A stretch of DNA of 38,990 nt, from positions 1-38,990 of the forward strand of contig NZ_BEGX01000024.1 in assembly GCF_002583555.1 (NCBI RefSeq). Direction: 5' to 3'. Positions 16,792-24,173 of the stretch are shown here, piece by piece (position 1 is the first letter of the stretch; each line of letters begins with the position of its first letter). Made by a program: the position numbers and the translations under genes. Origin of the DNA: Pseudonocardia sp. N23. Its GTDB lineage: Bacteria > Actinomycetota > Actinomycetes > Mycobacteriales > Pseudonocardiaceae. Under the pieces are notes generated by a model, which saw nothing but the letters and a program-made list of their open reading frames with translations, was not told the origin of the DNA and did not search any database.

Positions 16792-17085
16792 ATGAGCGAC
16801 GTTTCACGACTCCCCGGCCCGATGGACCACGCGTGGCAGTGGCAGCGTCTCGGGTCGTGCCGCGGCATGGACAGCGGCGTCTTCTTCCACCCGGACGGCG
16901 AGCGCAACCCCTCCCGGTCCCGGCGCACCGCTCAGGCCAAGGAGGTCTGCCACCGCTGCCCCGTGCTCGAGCAGTGCCGGGAGTTCGCGATCGCCACCCG
17001 GGAACCGTTCGGCGTCTGGGGCGGTCTCGCCGAGGCCGAGCGTCGCGTGATCATCGAGCGGCGGGAACTCTCCGCCGCCAGCTGA
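16792..17085 (+). CDS. WhiB-family iron-sulfur transcription factor
   Basis: Predicted 97-aa WhiB-like protein. Four Cys (23, 53, 56, 62; spacing C-x29-C-x2-C-x5-C) should bind a 4Fe-4S cluster. The GVWGGL turn (74-79) and the basic tail after it (ERRVIIERRE) form the DNA-contacting region. WhiB proteins sense redox or NO and usually act by binding region 4 of the main sigma factor. The ATG is preceded by a GAGGTG site. It is single, with a long leader upstream. The subtype (WhiB1, 2, 4 or other) cannot be settled here. Confidence 0.93.
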   Translation: MSDVSRLPGPMDHAWQWQRLGSCRGMDSGVFFHPDGERNPSRSRRTAQAKEVCHRCPVLEQCREFAIATREPFGVWGGLAEAERRVIIERRELSAAS

Positions 17086-17203
17086 CGGTCACCGGTCACG
17101 TCCCGGCCGTCGGGGGCGGGACGGCACCGGTGAACCGGCGTCACGGCCGGGTCGCGTCATGCGACCCGGTCGCGTCGTGTCCCGGCCGTAGCCTGGCGGG
17201 GAG

Positions 17204-17848
17204 TCAGCCCTCGCACGGGACGATCGAGAGCCCCATGCAGCGGTAACGCAGCATCGGCAGCCCGTACACCTGGGCGATCCGTTCCATCGCGGCGACCAGC
17301 ACCGCGCGCGACGGATCGTCCGGCGACGCCACGGGCGCGAGGCAGTAGACGCCGGGCTCCGGGTCGAACCCGACGAGCTCGCTCATCGCCGCCACCAGAT
17401 CGCCCTCAGACGCCGTGGCGACGCCGCGCAGGCCCAGGCGGTGCACCCGCAGGCCCGGCAGCTCCGTGGCGTCGACGGCGGACATGCGCTCGTCCGGTCG
17501 CGGCTCGCGAGGAGCCGGCGCAGCCCACCCGGTGCGGTCCACGGAGTCCACGGAATCGGCGGGGTCGTCGTCTACCGGATCGTCGTAGTCCGGGTAGTCG
17601 AGGTAGCTGAACAGCGGCGTGGGCGCCGCGGCCGGACCCGGCTGAGCGGCCACGACGTCGTCGCACGCGACGAGCAGATCGGCCACGCCGACGCCCGACA
17701 GGATGCGGGCGAGATCGGACTCGGGTCGGCGAAGTTCGGTGAGGGTCTCGGCGATCGCGACTATCCGCGCCGGCCCCGTGCGCGGCCGCGACCGCCCCGG
17801 AAACGGGACGACCGGCCCGGACCCGCGCATCTCCGGTACCGCAGTCAT
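17204..17848 (-). CDS. Unknown protein with acidic linker
   Basis: Predicted 214 aa, family not recognised. The N-terminal part (about 25-75) is a predicted helical or alpha/beta segment ending around VADLLVACDDVVAAQ. A strongly acidic, Tyr/Pro-rich linker (about 80-110, many Asp) separates it from a C-terminal alpha/beta domain (about 125-214) with TELPGLRVHRLGLRG and VYCLAPVASPDDPSR. No TM segment or signal peptide is seen. A GGGGGA site precedes the ATG at 17848. Codon use looks like its neighbours, with clear third-position GC. It is divergent from rsbW across 460 nt. I assign no function. Confidence 0.75.
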   Translation of the reverse strand: MTAVPEMRGSGPVVPFPGRSRPRTGPARIVAIAETLTELRRPESDLARILSGVGVADLLVACDDVVAAQPGPAAAPTPLFSYLDYPDYDDPVDDDPADSVDSVDRTGWAAPAPREPRPDERMSAVDATELPGLRVHRLGLRGVATASEGDLVAAMSELVGFDPEPGVYCLAPVASPDDPSRAVLVAAMERIAQVYGLPMLRYRCMGLSIVPCEG

Positions 17849-18308
17849 TCCCTGGCATCCCCCTGCTCACGACATCCGGTGCCACGCTGCACCGAGCCCT
17901 CTGACACCGAAGTCAACACTCCGCGGAGCCCTCCCCTGCCGCCCTGGCAGGACCGAACGGCGAGCGGTCCGACATGATCCGTGAGCGGGGACGATGCGTC
18001 GTCGGCCGGTCGGCCGGTGCACTCCCTGAGGTCGGTCCCCACGGACGAGCGGCCCGTCTCCGCAGCGCCGGCCGCCTCGCCGGGCCGACACCGGACCCCA
18101 CGGGCCTGGAGGACCGCTCGTGGCGCGACGACGACGTCCCGGCGTCCGGGAGACGACGCCGACCTTCCATTGAGGACGTGTCGGCTGCGTGTCGGGACCC
18201 GATGATTGATACCCACCTGCCCCGGGTAGCAAGATGCCGGAGAGACTTCCGTTCCGACCGGGCCCCCCGCCCGGGCCCCGCACAGCCCGCGAAGGGAGAA
18301 GCGCCCGC
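17849..18308. other. Divergent intergenic region upstream of rsbW
   Basis: 460 nt without a gene I can support. A SigF-like promoter (18204-18229) serves rsbW-sigF. On the minus strand TTGACT (about 17913) could be a -35 box for the unknown gene at 17848, but I see no matching -10. The rest shows nothing recognisable. Confidence 0.5.
18204..18229 (+). promoter_or_regulatory. SigF/SigB-type promoter upstream of rsbW-sigF
   Basis: GATTGA (18204-18209), a 14-nt spacer and GGGTAG (18224-18229) match 4/6 and 5/6 of the general-stress-sigma consensus GTTTAA-N12-15-GGGTAT. It lies about 80 nt upstream of rsbW. Many sigF and sigB operons are autoregulated through such a site, so position and sequence agree. 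Confidence 0.5.
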
Positions 18309-18740
18309 GTGTCCGACAGGGACTCCGCCGACCTCACCGACTCCGGTAGCCCCACGGTGGAGGTGCGCACCGCCGCGTCGGCGGCGCTGATCCCCACCAT
18401 CCGGGCCGTCGCGTCCGATCTCGCCGCCCGCGCCGACTTCGACCTCGACGCCATCTCCGACCTGCGGATGGCCGTCGACGAGGCCTGCGCCACCCTGGTC
18501 GACGTCGCAGCGCCCGGCTCCGGCCTGCGCTGCCGCTTCCAGGTCCGCGACGACCGCATCGACGTCAGCGCCGAGGTCGAGGGAGCGGGCGCCGACTCCA
18601 CCGTCGCCACCGACACCTTCGGCTGGCGCGTCCTCGAGACCCTCACCGACGACGTCTCCGTGAGCCACACCCCGGGACCCGACGGCCGCCCACTCGTCGG
18701 GATCGTCCTCGGCAAGAGCGCCGGCGCGACCGAGAGGTGA
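18309..18740 (+). CDS. rsbW: RsbW-type anti-sigma factor (serine kinase fold)
   Basis: Predicted 143-aa HATPase_c_2 protein of the SpoIIAB/RsbW family. It has a helix with the N-box region (SDLRMAVDEACATLV) and a C-terminal GHKL part (DTFGWRVLETLTDDV). These proteins hold a sigma factor inactive and phosphorylate a STAS partner. The N-box Asn seen in active kinases is not obvious (EACATL), so kinase activity is uncertain while sigma binding may remain. The GTG at 18309 has GAAGGGAG about 10 nt upstream. Its stop overlaps the sigF start (GTGA), a typical anti-sigma/sigma pairing. Confidence 0.85.
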   Translation: MSDRDSADLTDSGSPTVEVRTAASAALIPTIRAVASDLAARADFDLDAISDLRMAVDEACATLVDVAAPGSGLRCRFQVRDDRIDVSAEVEGAGADSTVATDTFGWRVLETLTDDVSVSHTPGPDGRPLVGIVLGKSAGATER

Positions 18741-19516
18741 GCAGGACCGATCCGGAGTACGGCCACCTCGTCCCGCTGCTCGAGGAGTACGCGGGCCTGG
18801 CCGACGACGACCCCCGACGCGACGCGCTCCGCGACGAGCTGGTCCGCGGCTACCTCCCTGTCGCACAACACATCGCGCGCCGCTTCGCCCACCGTGGCGA
18901 GCCTCTCGACGATCTCACCCAGGTCGCGACGGTCGGTCTGATCAACGCCATCGACCGGTTCGATCCCGACAAGGGTTTCGACTTCTTCTCGTTCGCCGTG
19001 CCCACCATCAGCGGCGAGGTGCGCCGGCACTTCCGCGACCAGGGCTGGTCCATGCGGGTGCCACGGCGGCTCAAGGACCTGCACGTCACGCTCAACGGCG
19101 CCGTCTCCGAGCTGTCCCAGCAGCTCGGCCGCGCCCCCAAGCCCAGCGAGCTCGCCGAACACCTCGACATCCCCGTCACCGAGGTCCTCGAAGGCCTCGA
19201 AGCCGCCGACGCCTATCGCAGCTCCTCGCTCGACGAGATGCTCTCCTCCGAACAGGGCAGCGCCACCGTCGGCGAGCTCGTCGGCGCCGCCGATGCCGAG
19301 CTCGCCCGCGTCGACACCCGGCAGGCCCTGCGCCCCGCCCTCGCCGACCTGGGAGAACGCGAACGCACCATCGTCATGCTCCGGTTCTTCGGCAACATGA
19401 CGCAGACCCAGATCGCCGACAAGGTCGGCATCTCCCAGATGCACGTCTCCCGGCTGCTCGCCCAGACCCTCGACCGGCTGCGCTCCGGCTTCGACCAGGA
19501 CACCGCCCCCGACTGA
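18737..19516 (+). CDS. sigF: SigF/SigB-family RNA polymerase sigma factor
   Basis: Predicted 259-aa group 3 sigma-70 factor. Region 2 carries LVRGYLPVAQHIARRFA, DLTQVATVGLINAIDRFD and FDFFSFAVPTISGEVRRHFR. Region 3 runs about 100-165 (RVPRRLKDL, LSQQLGRAPKPSELAEHL). Region 4 has a helix-turn-helix (MTQTQIADKVGISQMHVSRL). The family is known in actinobacteria for stress and stationary-phase genes. The start overlaps the rsbW stop by 4 nt. Control is probably by partner switching with RsbW and the STAS proteins, and by the SigF-like promoter upstream. Confidence 0.93.
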   Translation: MSRTDPEYGHLVPLLEEYAGLADDDPRRDALRDELVRGYLPVAQHIARRFAHRGEPLDDLTQVATVGLINAIDRFDPDKGFDFFSFAVPTISGEVRRHFRDQGWSMRVPRRLKDLHVTLNGAVSELSQQLGRAPKPSELAEHLDIPVTEVLEGLEAADAYRSSSLDEMLSSEQGSATVGELVGAADAELARVDTRQALRPALADLGERERTIVMLRFFGNMTQTQIADKVGISQMHVSRLLAQTLDRLRSGFDQDTAPD

Positions 19517-19623
19517 CCGACATTCCGCCCGGAGGAGACCCCGGTCACCGCCCAACGGTGCGTCCATCAGCCAAGATGGACTCCGGCCCGGGACGGTTCC
19601 CGGGCGGGACGGAGATCGCGGCG

Positions 19624-20826
19624 GTGCAGGCGGAGCAGATTCGGCACGTCCTCGTCGTCGGTGCGGGGCTCGGTGGCCTCCGCACCGTGGAGGCTTTGCG
19701 CAGCAACGGATATGATGGCCGCATCAGCCTCGTCGGCGCCGAACGACACCTCCCCTACGACCGCCCGCCGCTGTCCAAGCAGCTCCTCGCCGGGACCTGG
19801 GAGGCCGACCGCGTCACCCTCCGCGCCGCCGACGGCTACGACGACCTCGGCATCCGCACCTACCTCGGCACCCGGGCCGTCGGCTGGCAGCCCGGCCGCG
19901 TCGAGCTCGACGACGGCGCCACCCTCCACGCCGACGCTGTCGTCGTCGCCACCGGGGTCGTCGCCCGCACGCTCCCCGGCCTGCCCGACACCGCCCACAC
20001 GCTGCGCACCCTCGACGACTCCCTCGCCCTGCGCACCGCACTGGACGAGGCCTCGTCGCTCGCGGTCGTCGGCGCCGGGTTCGTCGGCGCCGAGGTCGCG
20101 AGCGCCGCGCGCGACCGCGGCATCGACGTCACCGTCCTCGAAGCGCTCTCCGTCCCCTTCGCCCGCGCGCTCGGCGAACAGCTCGGCGGCCTCTGCGGGC
20201 GGCTCCTCGTCGAGTCCGGCGCCCGCCTGCGCACCGGCGTCGGCATCGAAGGGTTCGACGGCGACACCCTCCTGCTCGCCGACGGCGACCGCGTCACCGC
20301 CGACGTCACCCTCGTCGGCATCGGCGCCGAGCCGCAGCTGGGCTGGTTGTCCGGCAGCGGGATCGACGTCACCCGCGGCCTCGTGTGCGACGCCGCCGGC
20401 CGCGTGGAGGGCATCGACGGGCTGTGGGCCGTCGGCGACGTCGCCGCCTGGTGGGACGACGTCCTCGACCGGCCCGTCCGCCGCGAGCACTGGACCAGCA
20501 CCGTCGAACAGGCCGCGATCGTCGGTGCCACCATCGCCGGCGGCGAACCGCCCGCCGCCGGGGTGCCCTACTTCTGGTCCGACCAGTTCGGACTCAAGGT
20601 TCAGCTGTTCGGGCGACCCGAACCCGCCACCCGGCACGTCGCCCTGCACGGAGACGGCCTCGACGGCGGACCTGTCAAAGGCACCGTCGTCGGGCTGCTC
20701 CGCGACGACACCCTCGTCGCCGTCGCAGGGTTCGGCGCCGCCCGCCGGGTCGCGCGCTATCGCGCGCTCGTCGGCGCAGGGGCGAGCGTCGCCGAGGTCG
20801 AGGAGATGGCCCGGTCGCTCGCCTGA
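19624..20826 (+). CDS. FAD/NAD-dependent ferredoxin (rubredoxin-type) reductase
   Basis: Predicted 400-aa flavoprotein moving electrons from NAD(P)H to a ferredoxin. It has an FAD-binding Rossmann motif (VLVVGAGLGGLRTVEAL), the conserved LPYDRPPLSK, an NAD-binding motif (VVGAGFVGAEVAS), the second FAD motif (GLWAVGDVAAW) and a C-terminal reductase domain with HWTSTVEQA and YFWSDQFGLKVQ. Length matches the roughly 400-aa family (rubredoxin, P450 and dioxygenase ferredoxin reductases). The start is uncertain: GTG 19624 has GGAG at 10 nt and leaves a short N terminus before the first strand, while ATG 19576 and GTG 19558 are in frame but lack good sites. No ferredoxin or P450 gene is adjacent. 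Confidence 0.9.
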   Translation: MQAEQIRHVLVVGAGLGGLRTVEALRSNGYDGRISLVGAERHLPYDRPPLSKQLLAGTWEADRVTLRAADGYDDLGIRTYLGTRAVGWQPGRVELDDGATLHADAVVVATGVVARTLPGLPDTAHTLRTLDDSLALRTALDEASSLAVVGAGFVGAEVASAARDRGIDVTVLEALSVPFARALGEQLGGLCGRLLVESGARLRTGVGIEGFDGDTLLLADGDRVTADVTLVGIGAEPQLGWLSGSGIDVTRGLVCDAAGRVEGIDGLWAVGDVAAWWDDVLDRPVRREHWTSTVEQAAIVGATIAGGEPPAAGVPYFWSDQFGLKVQLFGRPEPATRHVALHGDGLDGGPVKGTVVGLLRDDTLVAVAGFGAARRVARYRALVGAGASVAEVEEMARSLA

Positions 20827-20829
20827 CCC

Positions 20830-21051
20830 CTACTTGAACAGCTTGCGCAGCACCGCCAGCGCCACGACCGCACCCACTCCGATCAGCGCATACTTGATCT
20901 TCGGGTCCGCGAGCTTCGCCTGGACCTGCTGCTTGCCCTGGTCGACGAAACGCTTCGGGTGCGCCCGCTCGGTCAGGGCGTCGAGGCTCTGGGCGAGCTC
21001 GTCGCGCGTCTTCTCGATCTCACGCTGAATGGCTTCGGGGTCGCGCGCCAC
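20830..21051 (-). CDS. DUF3618 family protein
   Basis: Predicted 73-aa membrane-anchored protein. The N-terminal RDPEAIQREIEKTRDELAQS is the DUF3618 signature, a helix found in actinobacterial envelope proteins. A basic linker (HPKRFVDQGKQQVQAK) and one TM helix (about 51-68) follow, ending RKLFK. The GTG at 21051 has a GGAGG-rich site just upstream; the frame stays open a further 23 codons without conservation. It converges on the reductase gene with only 3 nt between stops. Function is unknown. Confidence 0.85.
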   Translation of the reverse strand: MARDPEAIQREIEKTRDELAQSLDALTERAHPKRFVDQGKQQVQAKLADPKIKYALIGVGAVVALAVLRKLFK

Positions 21052-21215
21052 GACTCCTCCTCGGATACGGGGTGGCCCGGCTGCGGTCTGCAATGCCTGC
21101 GAGGCAACACCGTAGATCACAGGCCCCGGCCGCGTCGGACGGGCTGCTGTGTCACCGAACCCGCATCGTCGCGTACCCGCGCCGCGCCGCCGCGAACCTG
21201 GAAGGATCGCCGACC

Positions 21216-21683
21216 ATGAGCGAGCGACTCACCGAGGGCGACCCGGCCCCCGACTTCACCCTGTCCGACGCCGACGGCAAGCCCGTGTCGCTGGCCGACT
21301 ACCGCGGCCGGAAGGTGATCGTCTACTTCTACCCCGCCGCGAGCACCCCCGGCTGCACCAAGCAGGCCTGCGACTTCCGCGACAACCTCGCCGAGCTCGG
21401 CGACGCGGGCCTCGACGTCGTCGGCATCTCCCCGGACAAGCCCGCCAAGCTCGCGAGGTTCCGCGACGCCGAGGGCCTCACCTTCCCGCTGCTGTCGGAC
21501 CCCGAGCGCGAGACCCTGCAGGCCTGGGGCGCCTTCGGCGAGAAGAAGATGTACGGCAAGACCGTCACCGGCGTCATCCGCTCGACCTTCCTCGTCGACG
21601 AGGAGGGGAAGATCGAGAAGGCGATGTACAACGTCCGCGCCACCGGTCACGTCGCGAAGCTCCGCAAGGACCTCGCGGTGTGA
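21216..21683 (+). CDS. bcp: Thioredoxin-dependent peroxiredoxin (Bcp/PrxQ)
   Basis: Predicted 155-aa atypical 2-Cys peroxiredoxin reducing H2O2 and organic peroxides with thioredoxin electrons. The active site is STPGCTKQACDFRD, with peroxidatic Cys47 and resolving Cys52, the Bcp spacing. Also seen are GDPAPDFTLSDADG, VYFYPAAST and GVIRSTFLVDEEGKI. Length is typical. The ATG has GAAGGA about 10 nt upstream. It is divergent from the DUF3618 gene (164-nt gap) with no obvious regulator beside it. Confidence 0.96.
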   Translation: MSERLTEGDPAPDFTLSDADGKPVSLADYRGRKVIVYFYPAASTPGCTKQACDFRDNLAELGDAGLDVVGISPDKPAKLARFRDAEGLTFPLLSDPERETLQAWGAFGEKKMYGKTVTGVIRSTFLVDEEGKIEKAMYNVRATGHVAKLRKDLAV

Positions 21684-21724
21684 TCTTCGCGTACATTCTC
21701 GTTCCGTCTCGAACGGGTGTTCGT

Positions 21725-21730
21725 CACGAT
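21725..21730 (+). promoter_or_regulatory. CACGAT -10-like box before the HNH remnant
   Basis: CACGAT is followed by 6 nt and the GTG at 21737. It is the CANNNT variant seen at other starts here, and suggests the HNH gene once used this GTG. Confidence 0.3.
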
Positions 21731-21736
21731 CAGCGA

Positions 21737-22148
21737 GTGCCCGGAGCGAGACGGTGGACCGACGAGGAGCTGATCGAGGCCGTTGCGGCGAGTGCGACGT
21801 TGGCGGAGGTGAGCCGGCGGCTCGGGGTTCGTGCAGGCACGTACGACGCCCTTCGTCGGCACATCGCGAGACTGGGGGTCGACGCGTCGCACCTGCCGAG
21901 AGCCGGCGGGGGCTCACCGAGAACCGGTCGTCGTTGTAGCGATGACGACCTTGCCCGGGTCGTCACGGGCTCCAGATCCATGAACGCCGTGCTGGAGACC
22001 GCTCCAACTGGACCACATCAACAGCGACCACATCGACCACCGCGTCGAGAATCTTCGTATCCTGTGTGCCAACTGCCACGCACTGACCGACACATGGTGC
22101 GGGCGGGGACGAGCCGGCGTAGCCCAACGGCAGAGGCCCGTGCCCTAG
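21737..22148 (+). pseudogene. HNH endonuclease remnant with internal deletion and frameshift
   Basis: The 5' part (frame of GTG 21737) encodes a homeodomain-like N terminus: RRWTDEELIEAVAAS, TLAEVSRRLGV, YDALRRHIARLGVDASHLPR, then the start of a second module (DDDLARVVTGSRSMNAVLE). Near 21993-22002 the frame shifts, and the new frame gives the C-terminal HNH half: RPLQLDHINSDHIDHR, VENLRILCANCHALT, DTWCGRG. The first HNH Cys pair and the linker before it are missing. Compared with my memory of this protein family, roughly 80-90 codons are lost; that number is an estimate. The shifted frame ends at TAG 22146-22148, which is the anticodon of the overlapping tRNA. It is non-functional as it stands. 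Confidence 0.8.
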
Positions 22149-22188
22149 GAGCACGTCAGTGCGGGTTCGAATCCCGCCGCCGGCACCA
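22113..22188 (+). tRNA. Atypical tRNA gene, anticodon UAG with C33
   Basis: A 76-nt cloverleaf with encoded CCA. The acceptor stem is perfect (22113-22119 with 22178-22184), the discriminator is A22185, the anticodon stem is perfect (22139-22143 with 22151-22155), and the T-arm is perfect with a TTCGAAT loop. Three oddities stand out. The anticodon loop 22144-22150 reads CCTAGGA, giving anticodon UAG but C instead of the near-universal U33. The D-stem has only three firm pairs. The variable loop is 5 nt, whereas UAG would mean tRNA-Leu, a long-arm tRNA. It may be a degenerate, suppressor-like or regulatory tRNA. The amino acid is not assigned. Confidence 0.75.
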
Positions 22189-22237
22189 CGCATGACCAGC
22201 ACGAACTGACCGGATTCCCACAAATGACGGAGGCTCC

Positions 22238-22912
22238 CTACAGGGGCTGCGGCTCCGGCTCCCGGACGTCCTGCGGGATCGGCCGCCGCGCCGCGACCAC
22301 GACCCCCGCGAGCCCGATCAGCCCGCACACCACCGACGCCACGACCAGCGCCGGCGGCGGGGTCCCGGTCACGGCGTCGCCCAGGACGACGATCGCGACC
22401 GTCCCCGGCGCGATGCCGATCGCGGTGCCCAGCAGGTAGGGCCAGAACCGGACCGTCGACAGCCCGGACAGGTAGTTCAGCGCCGCGAACGGGACGGCCG
22501 GGACGAGCCGCAGCGACGTCACCGCCAGCAGCCCGTGATGGTCCAGCCGCAGCCGCACCCAGACCAACAGGCGCCCCCGCGCGTAGCGCTCCACCAGCCG
22601 CCCGCCTGTCGCCCGGACGATGGCGAAGGCGATGACGGCGGCGAGCGTCGTCGCCACCAGCGTGAGGACCATCCCGACGGCCCACCCGAACAGCGCCCCG
22701 GCGACGAGGGTGAACACCGTCCGCGGGATCGGCGTCACCGTCAGCCCGGCCTGCAGGGCCAGGAAGGCCAGCGGGGCCCAGGGACCCGCGGCGTCGACGG
22801 TCGCCCGCACGTCGGACATCCCCGGGACCCCGTAGACCCGCACGAGCAGCACCGCGGCGACCACGACGAGGGCGACGCCCAGAGCCGTGCCCACCGGGCG
22901 CCACCACCGCAT
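22238..22912 (-). CDS. TVP38/TMEM64 (VTT/DedA-like) membrane protein
   Basis: Predicted 224-aa integral membrane protein of the VTT superfamily. There is an N-terminal TM (about 7-27), then the conserved core with LTVTPIPRTVFTLVAGALFG, GMVLTLVATTLAAVIAFAIV and ALNYLSGLS, and C-terminal TMs (about 150-205). Relatives act in lipid scrambling or envelope homeostasis; the role of this member is unknown. The tail ends in a Pro/Glu-rich stretch. The ATG at 22912 is preceded by TACCGT at 7 nt, so it is probably leaderless. It faces the tRNA/HNH locus tail to tail. Confidence 0.88.
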   Translation of the reverse strand: MRWWRPVGTALGVALVVVAAVLLVRVYGVPGMSDVRATVDAAGPWAPLAFLALQAGLTVTPIPRTVFTLVAGALFGWAVGMVLTLVATTLAAVIAFAIVRATGGRLVERYARGRLLVWVRLRLDHHGLLAVTSLRLVPAVPFAALNYLSGLSTVRFWPYLLGTAIGIAPGTVAIVVLGDAVTGTPPPALVVASVVCGLIGLAGVVVAARRPIPQDVREPEPQPL

Positions 22913-22919
22913 GACCTCG

Positions 22920-22925
22920 ACGGTA
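22920..22925 (-). promoter_or_regulatory. TACCGT -10 box of the VTT gene (leaderless)
   Basis: On the minus strand TACCGT is followed by 7 nt and the ATG at 22912. No ribosome site is present. Confidence 0.55.
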
Positions 22926-23027
22926 CCGATCCGGATCGGCGGCCCGGCAACTCCGGTCGTGCCGTCACCTCCGGTTCATGCTTCCGCCATCCGGGAACGG
23001 CGGGCGCGGCATCGCCTCCGACGGCGC

Positions 23028-23033
23028 TAGCGT
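23028..23033 (+). promoter_or_regulatory. TAGCGT -10 box of the pcaC-like gene (leaderless)
   Basis: TAGCGT is followed by 6 nt and the GTG at 23040. Confidence 0.6.
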
Positions 23034-23039
23034 CCGGTT

Positions 23040-23456
23040 GTGACGACACCCGACGACGCCGGCCCCCTCGATCTCGACCCCGACGGCCTGGCGGTACGCC
23101 GCGCGGTCCTCGGCCCGACGCATGTCGACGCCGCACTCGCCCGCGCCGACGCCACGACCGCCGCGTTCCAGGAGCTGATCACCCGCTACGCGTGGGGCGG
23201 GATCTGGACGCGCCCCGGCCTCGACCGCCGCATGCGCAGCGCGATCACCCTCACCGCGCTGGTCGCGCACGGCCACCTCGGGGAGCTGGAGCTGCACCTG
23301 CGCGGCGCCCTGCGCAACGGGCTGAGCCGCGAGGAGATCGTCGAGGTCCTGCTGCAGTGCGCGATCTACTCGGGTGTGCCCGCCGCCAACGCGGCCTTCG
23401 GCGTCGCCCGCCGCGTCCTCGCCGACGACGACCCCGGCACCGGCCCGCAGGGTTGA
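23040..23456 (+). CDS. pcaC: 4-carboxymuconolactone decarboxylase-family protein
   Basis: Predicted 138-aa protein of the PcaC branch of the CMD/AhpD-like family. PcaC decarboxylates gamma-carboxymuconolactone in the protocatechuate beta-ketoadipate pathway. Diagnostic stretches are WTRPGLDRRMRSAITL, HLRGALRNGLSREEIVEV and SGVPAANAAFGVA. There is no CxxC, so it is not an AhpD peroxidase. Length matches stand-alone PcaC. No other pca genes are near, so the pathway role is an inference from family alone. The GTG start follows a TAGCGT box at 6 nt. Confidence 0.85.
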   Translation: MTTPDDAGPLDLDPDGLAVRRAVLGPTHVDAALARADATTAAFQELITRYAWGGIWTRPGLDRRMRSAITLTALVAHGHLGELELHLRGALRNGLSREEIVEVLLQCAIYSGVPAANAAFGVARRVLADDDPGTGPQG

Positions 23457-23467
23457 GCCCGGGCAGC

Positions 23468-23517
23468 GCGCACCCTCACGGCTGTCCCGAGCCACTCGGA
23501 CGACCGTGAGGGTGCGC
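23468..23517. repeat. 50-bp palindrome, dispersed repeat copy 1 (bidirectional terminator-like)
   Basis: A perfect 14-bp stem (23468-23481 with 23504-23517) encloses a second smaller hairpin (CGAG/CTCG around CCA). It lies between the converging pcaC-like and rdgB genes. A related 51-bp sequence at 36493-36543 lies between another convergent pair, with about 70% identity by eye, including the shared CGGACGACCGTG. Confidence 0.8.
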
Positions 23518-23570
23518 CCGCGGGCCGCGGGACCGCGCCCGGGCTCCGGGATGCTCGGTCGCCGGCGCGG

Positions 23571-24173
23571 TCAGATCAGGGTGCGCAGATGCGGCAGCAG
23601 CGCGCGCATCGCGATGCCGCGGTGCGAGGCGGCGTCCTTCTCGTCGGGGGTGAGCTCGGCGGAGGTCCGCTGCTCGCCGTCGGGCACGAAGATCGGGTCG
23701 TAGCCGAAGCCGTTGCCGCCGCGGCGTTCGCGGACGAGGCGGCCACGCCACTCCCCCTGCACCACGAACTCCTCGCCGCCCGGCACGACCAGCGCGGCCG
23801 CGCACACGAACGCGGCGCCGCGGCGCTCGTCGGGGAGGTCGCCGATCTGGCCGAGGACGAGATCGAGGTTGGCCTCGTCGTCGCCGTGCTTGCCCGACCA
23901 GCGCGCGGAGAACACTCCCGGCATGCCGTTCAGTGCGTCGACGGCGAGCCCGGAGTCGTCGGCGACCGTGGCGAGCCCGGTGGCCGCGGCGGCGTCGCGG
24001 GCCTTGGCCAGGGCGTTCTCGCCGAACGTCGCGCCGGTCTCGGGAGCCTCGGGGAACTCCTCGACGTCACGCAGGCCCCAGACGGCGATGCCGCCGAGGT
24101 CGGAGGCGTCGAGCAGGCGGCGCAGCTCGGAGAGCTTGGCGGTGTTGCGGGTGGCGACGAGCAGCGCGGTCAC
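23571..24173 (-). CDS. rdgB: RdgB/HAM1 non-canonical purine NTP pyrophosphatase
   Basis: Predicted 200-aa enzyme cleaving dITP, XTP and ITP to monophosphates, keeping deaminated purines out of DNA and RNA. Motifs are [14 protein letters not shown] near the N terminus, [44 protein letters not shown] and SHRGIAM. Length is typical. The GTG start overlaps the rph stop (GTGA), so translation is coupled. The rph-rdgB pair is conserved in actinobacteria. Confidence 0.96.
   Translation of the reverse strand: MTALLVATRNTAKLSELRRLLDASDLGGIAVWGLRDVEEFPEAPETGATFGENALAKARDAAAATGLATVADDSGLAVDALNGMPGVFSARWSGKHGDDEANLDLVLGQIGDLPDERRGAAFVCAAALVVPGGEEFVVQGEWRGRLVRERRGGNGFGYDPIFVPDGEQRTSAELTPDEKDAASHRGIAMRALLPHLRTLI

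Noticed and set aside
16575..16928. Minus-strand small gene overlapping the whiB start
   Set aside because: No family features, and it overlaps the conserved WhiB coding sequence on the other strand.
22113..22188. Ordinary tRNA-Leu(UAG)
   Set aside because: Variable loop is 5 nt; tRNA-Leu needs a long arm, and U33 is absent.
21149..22195. A single 348-codon gene overlapping bcp and the tRNA
   Set aside because: The first part is a frame shadow of bcp; only the part after 21737 has HNH-family sequence, and its second half is in another frame.
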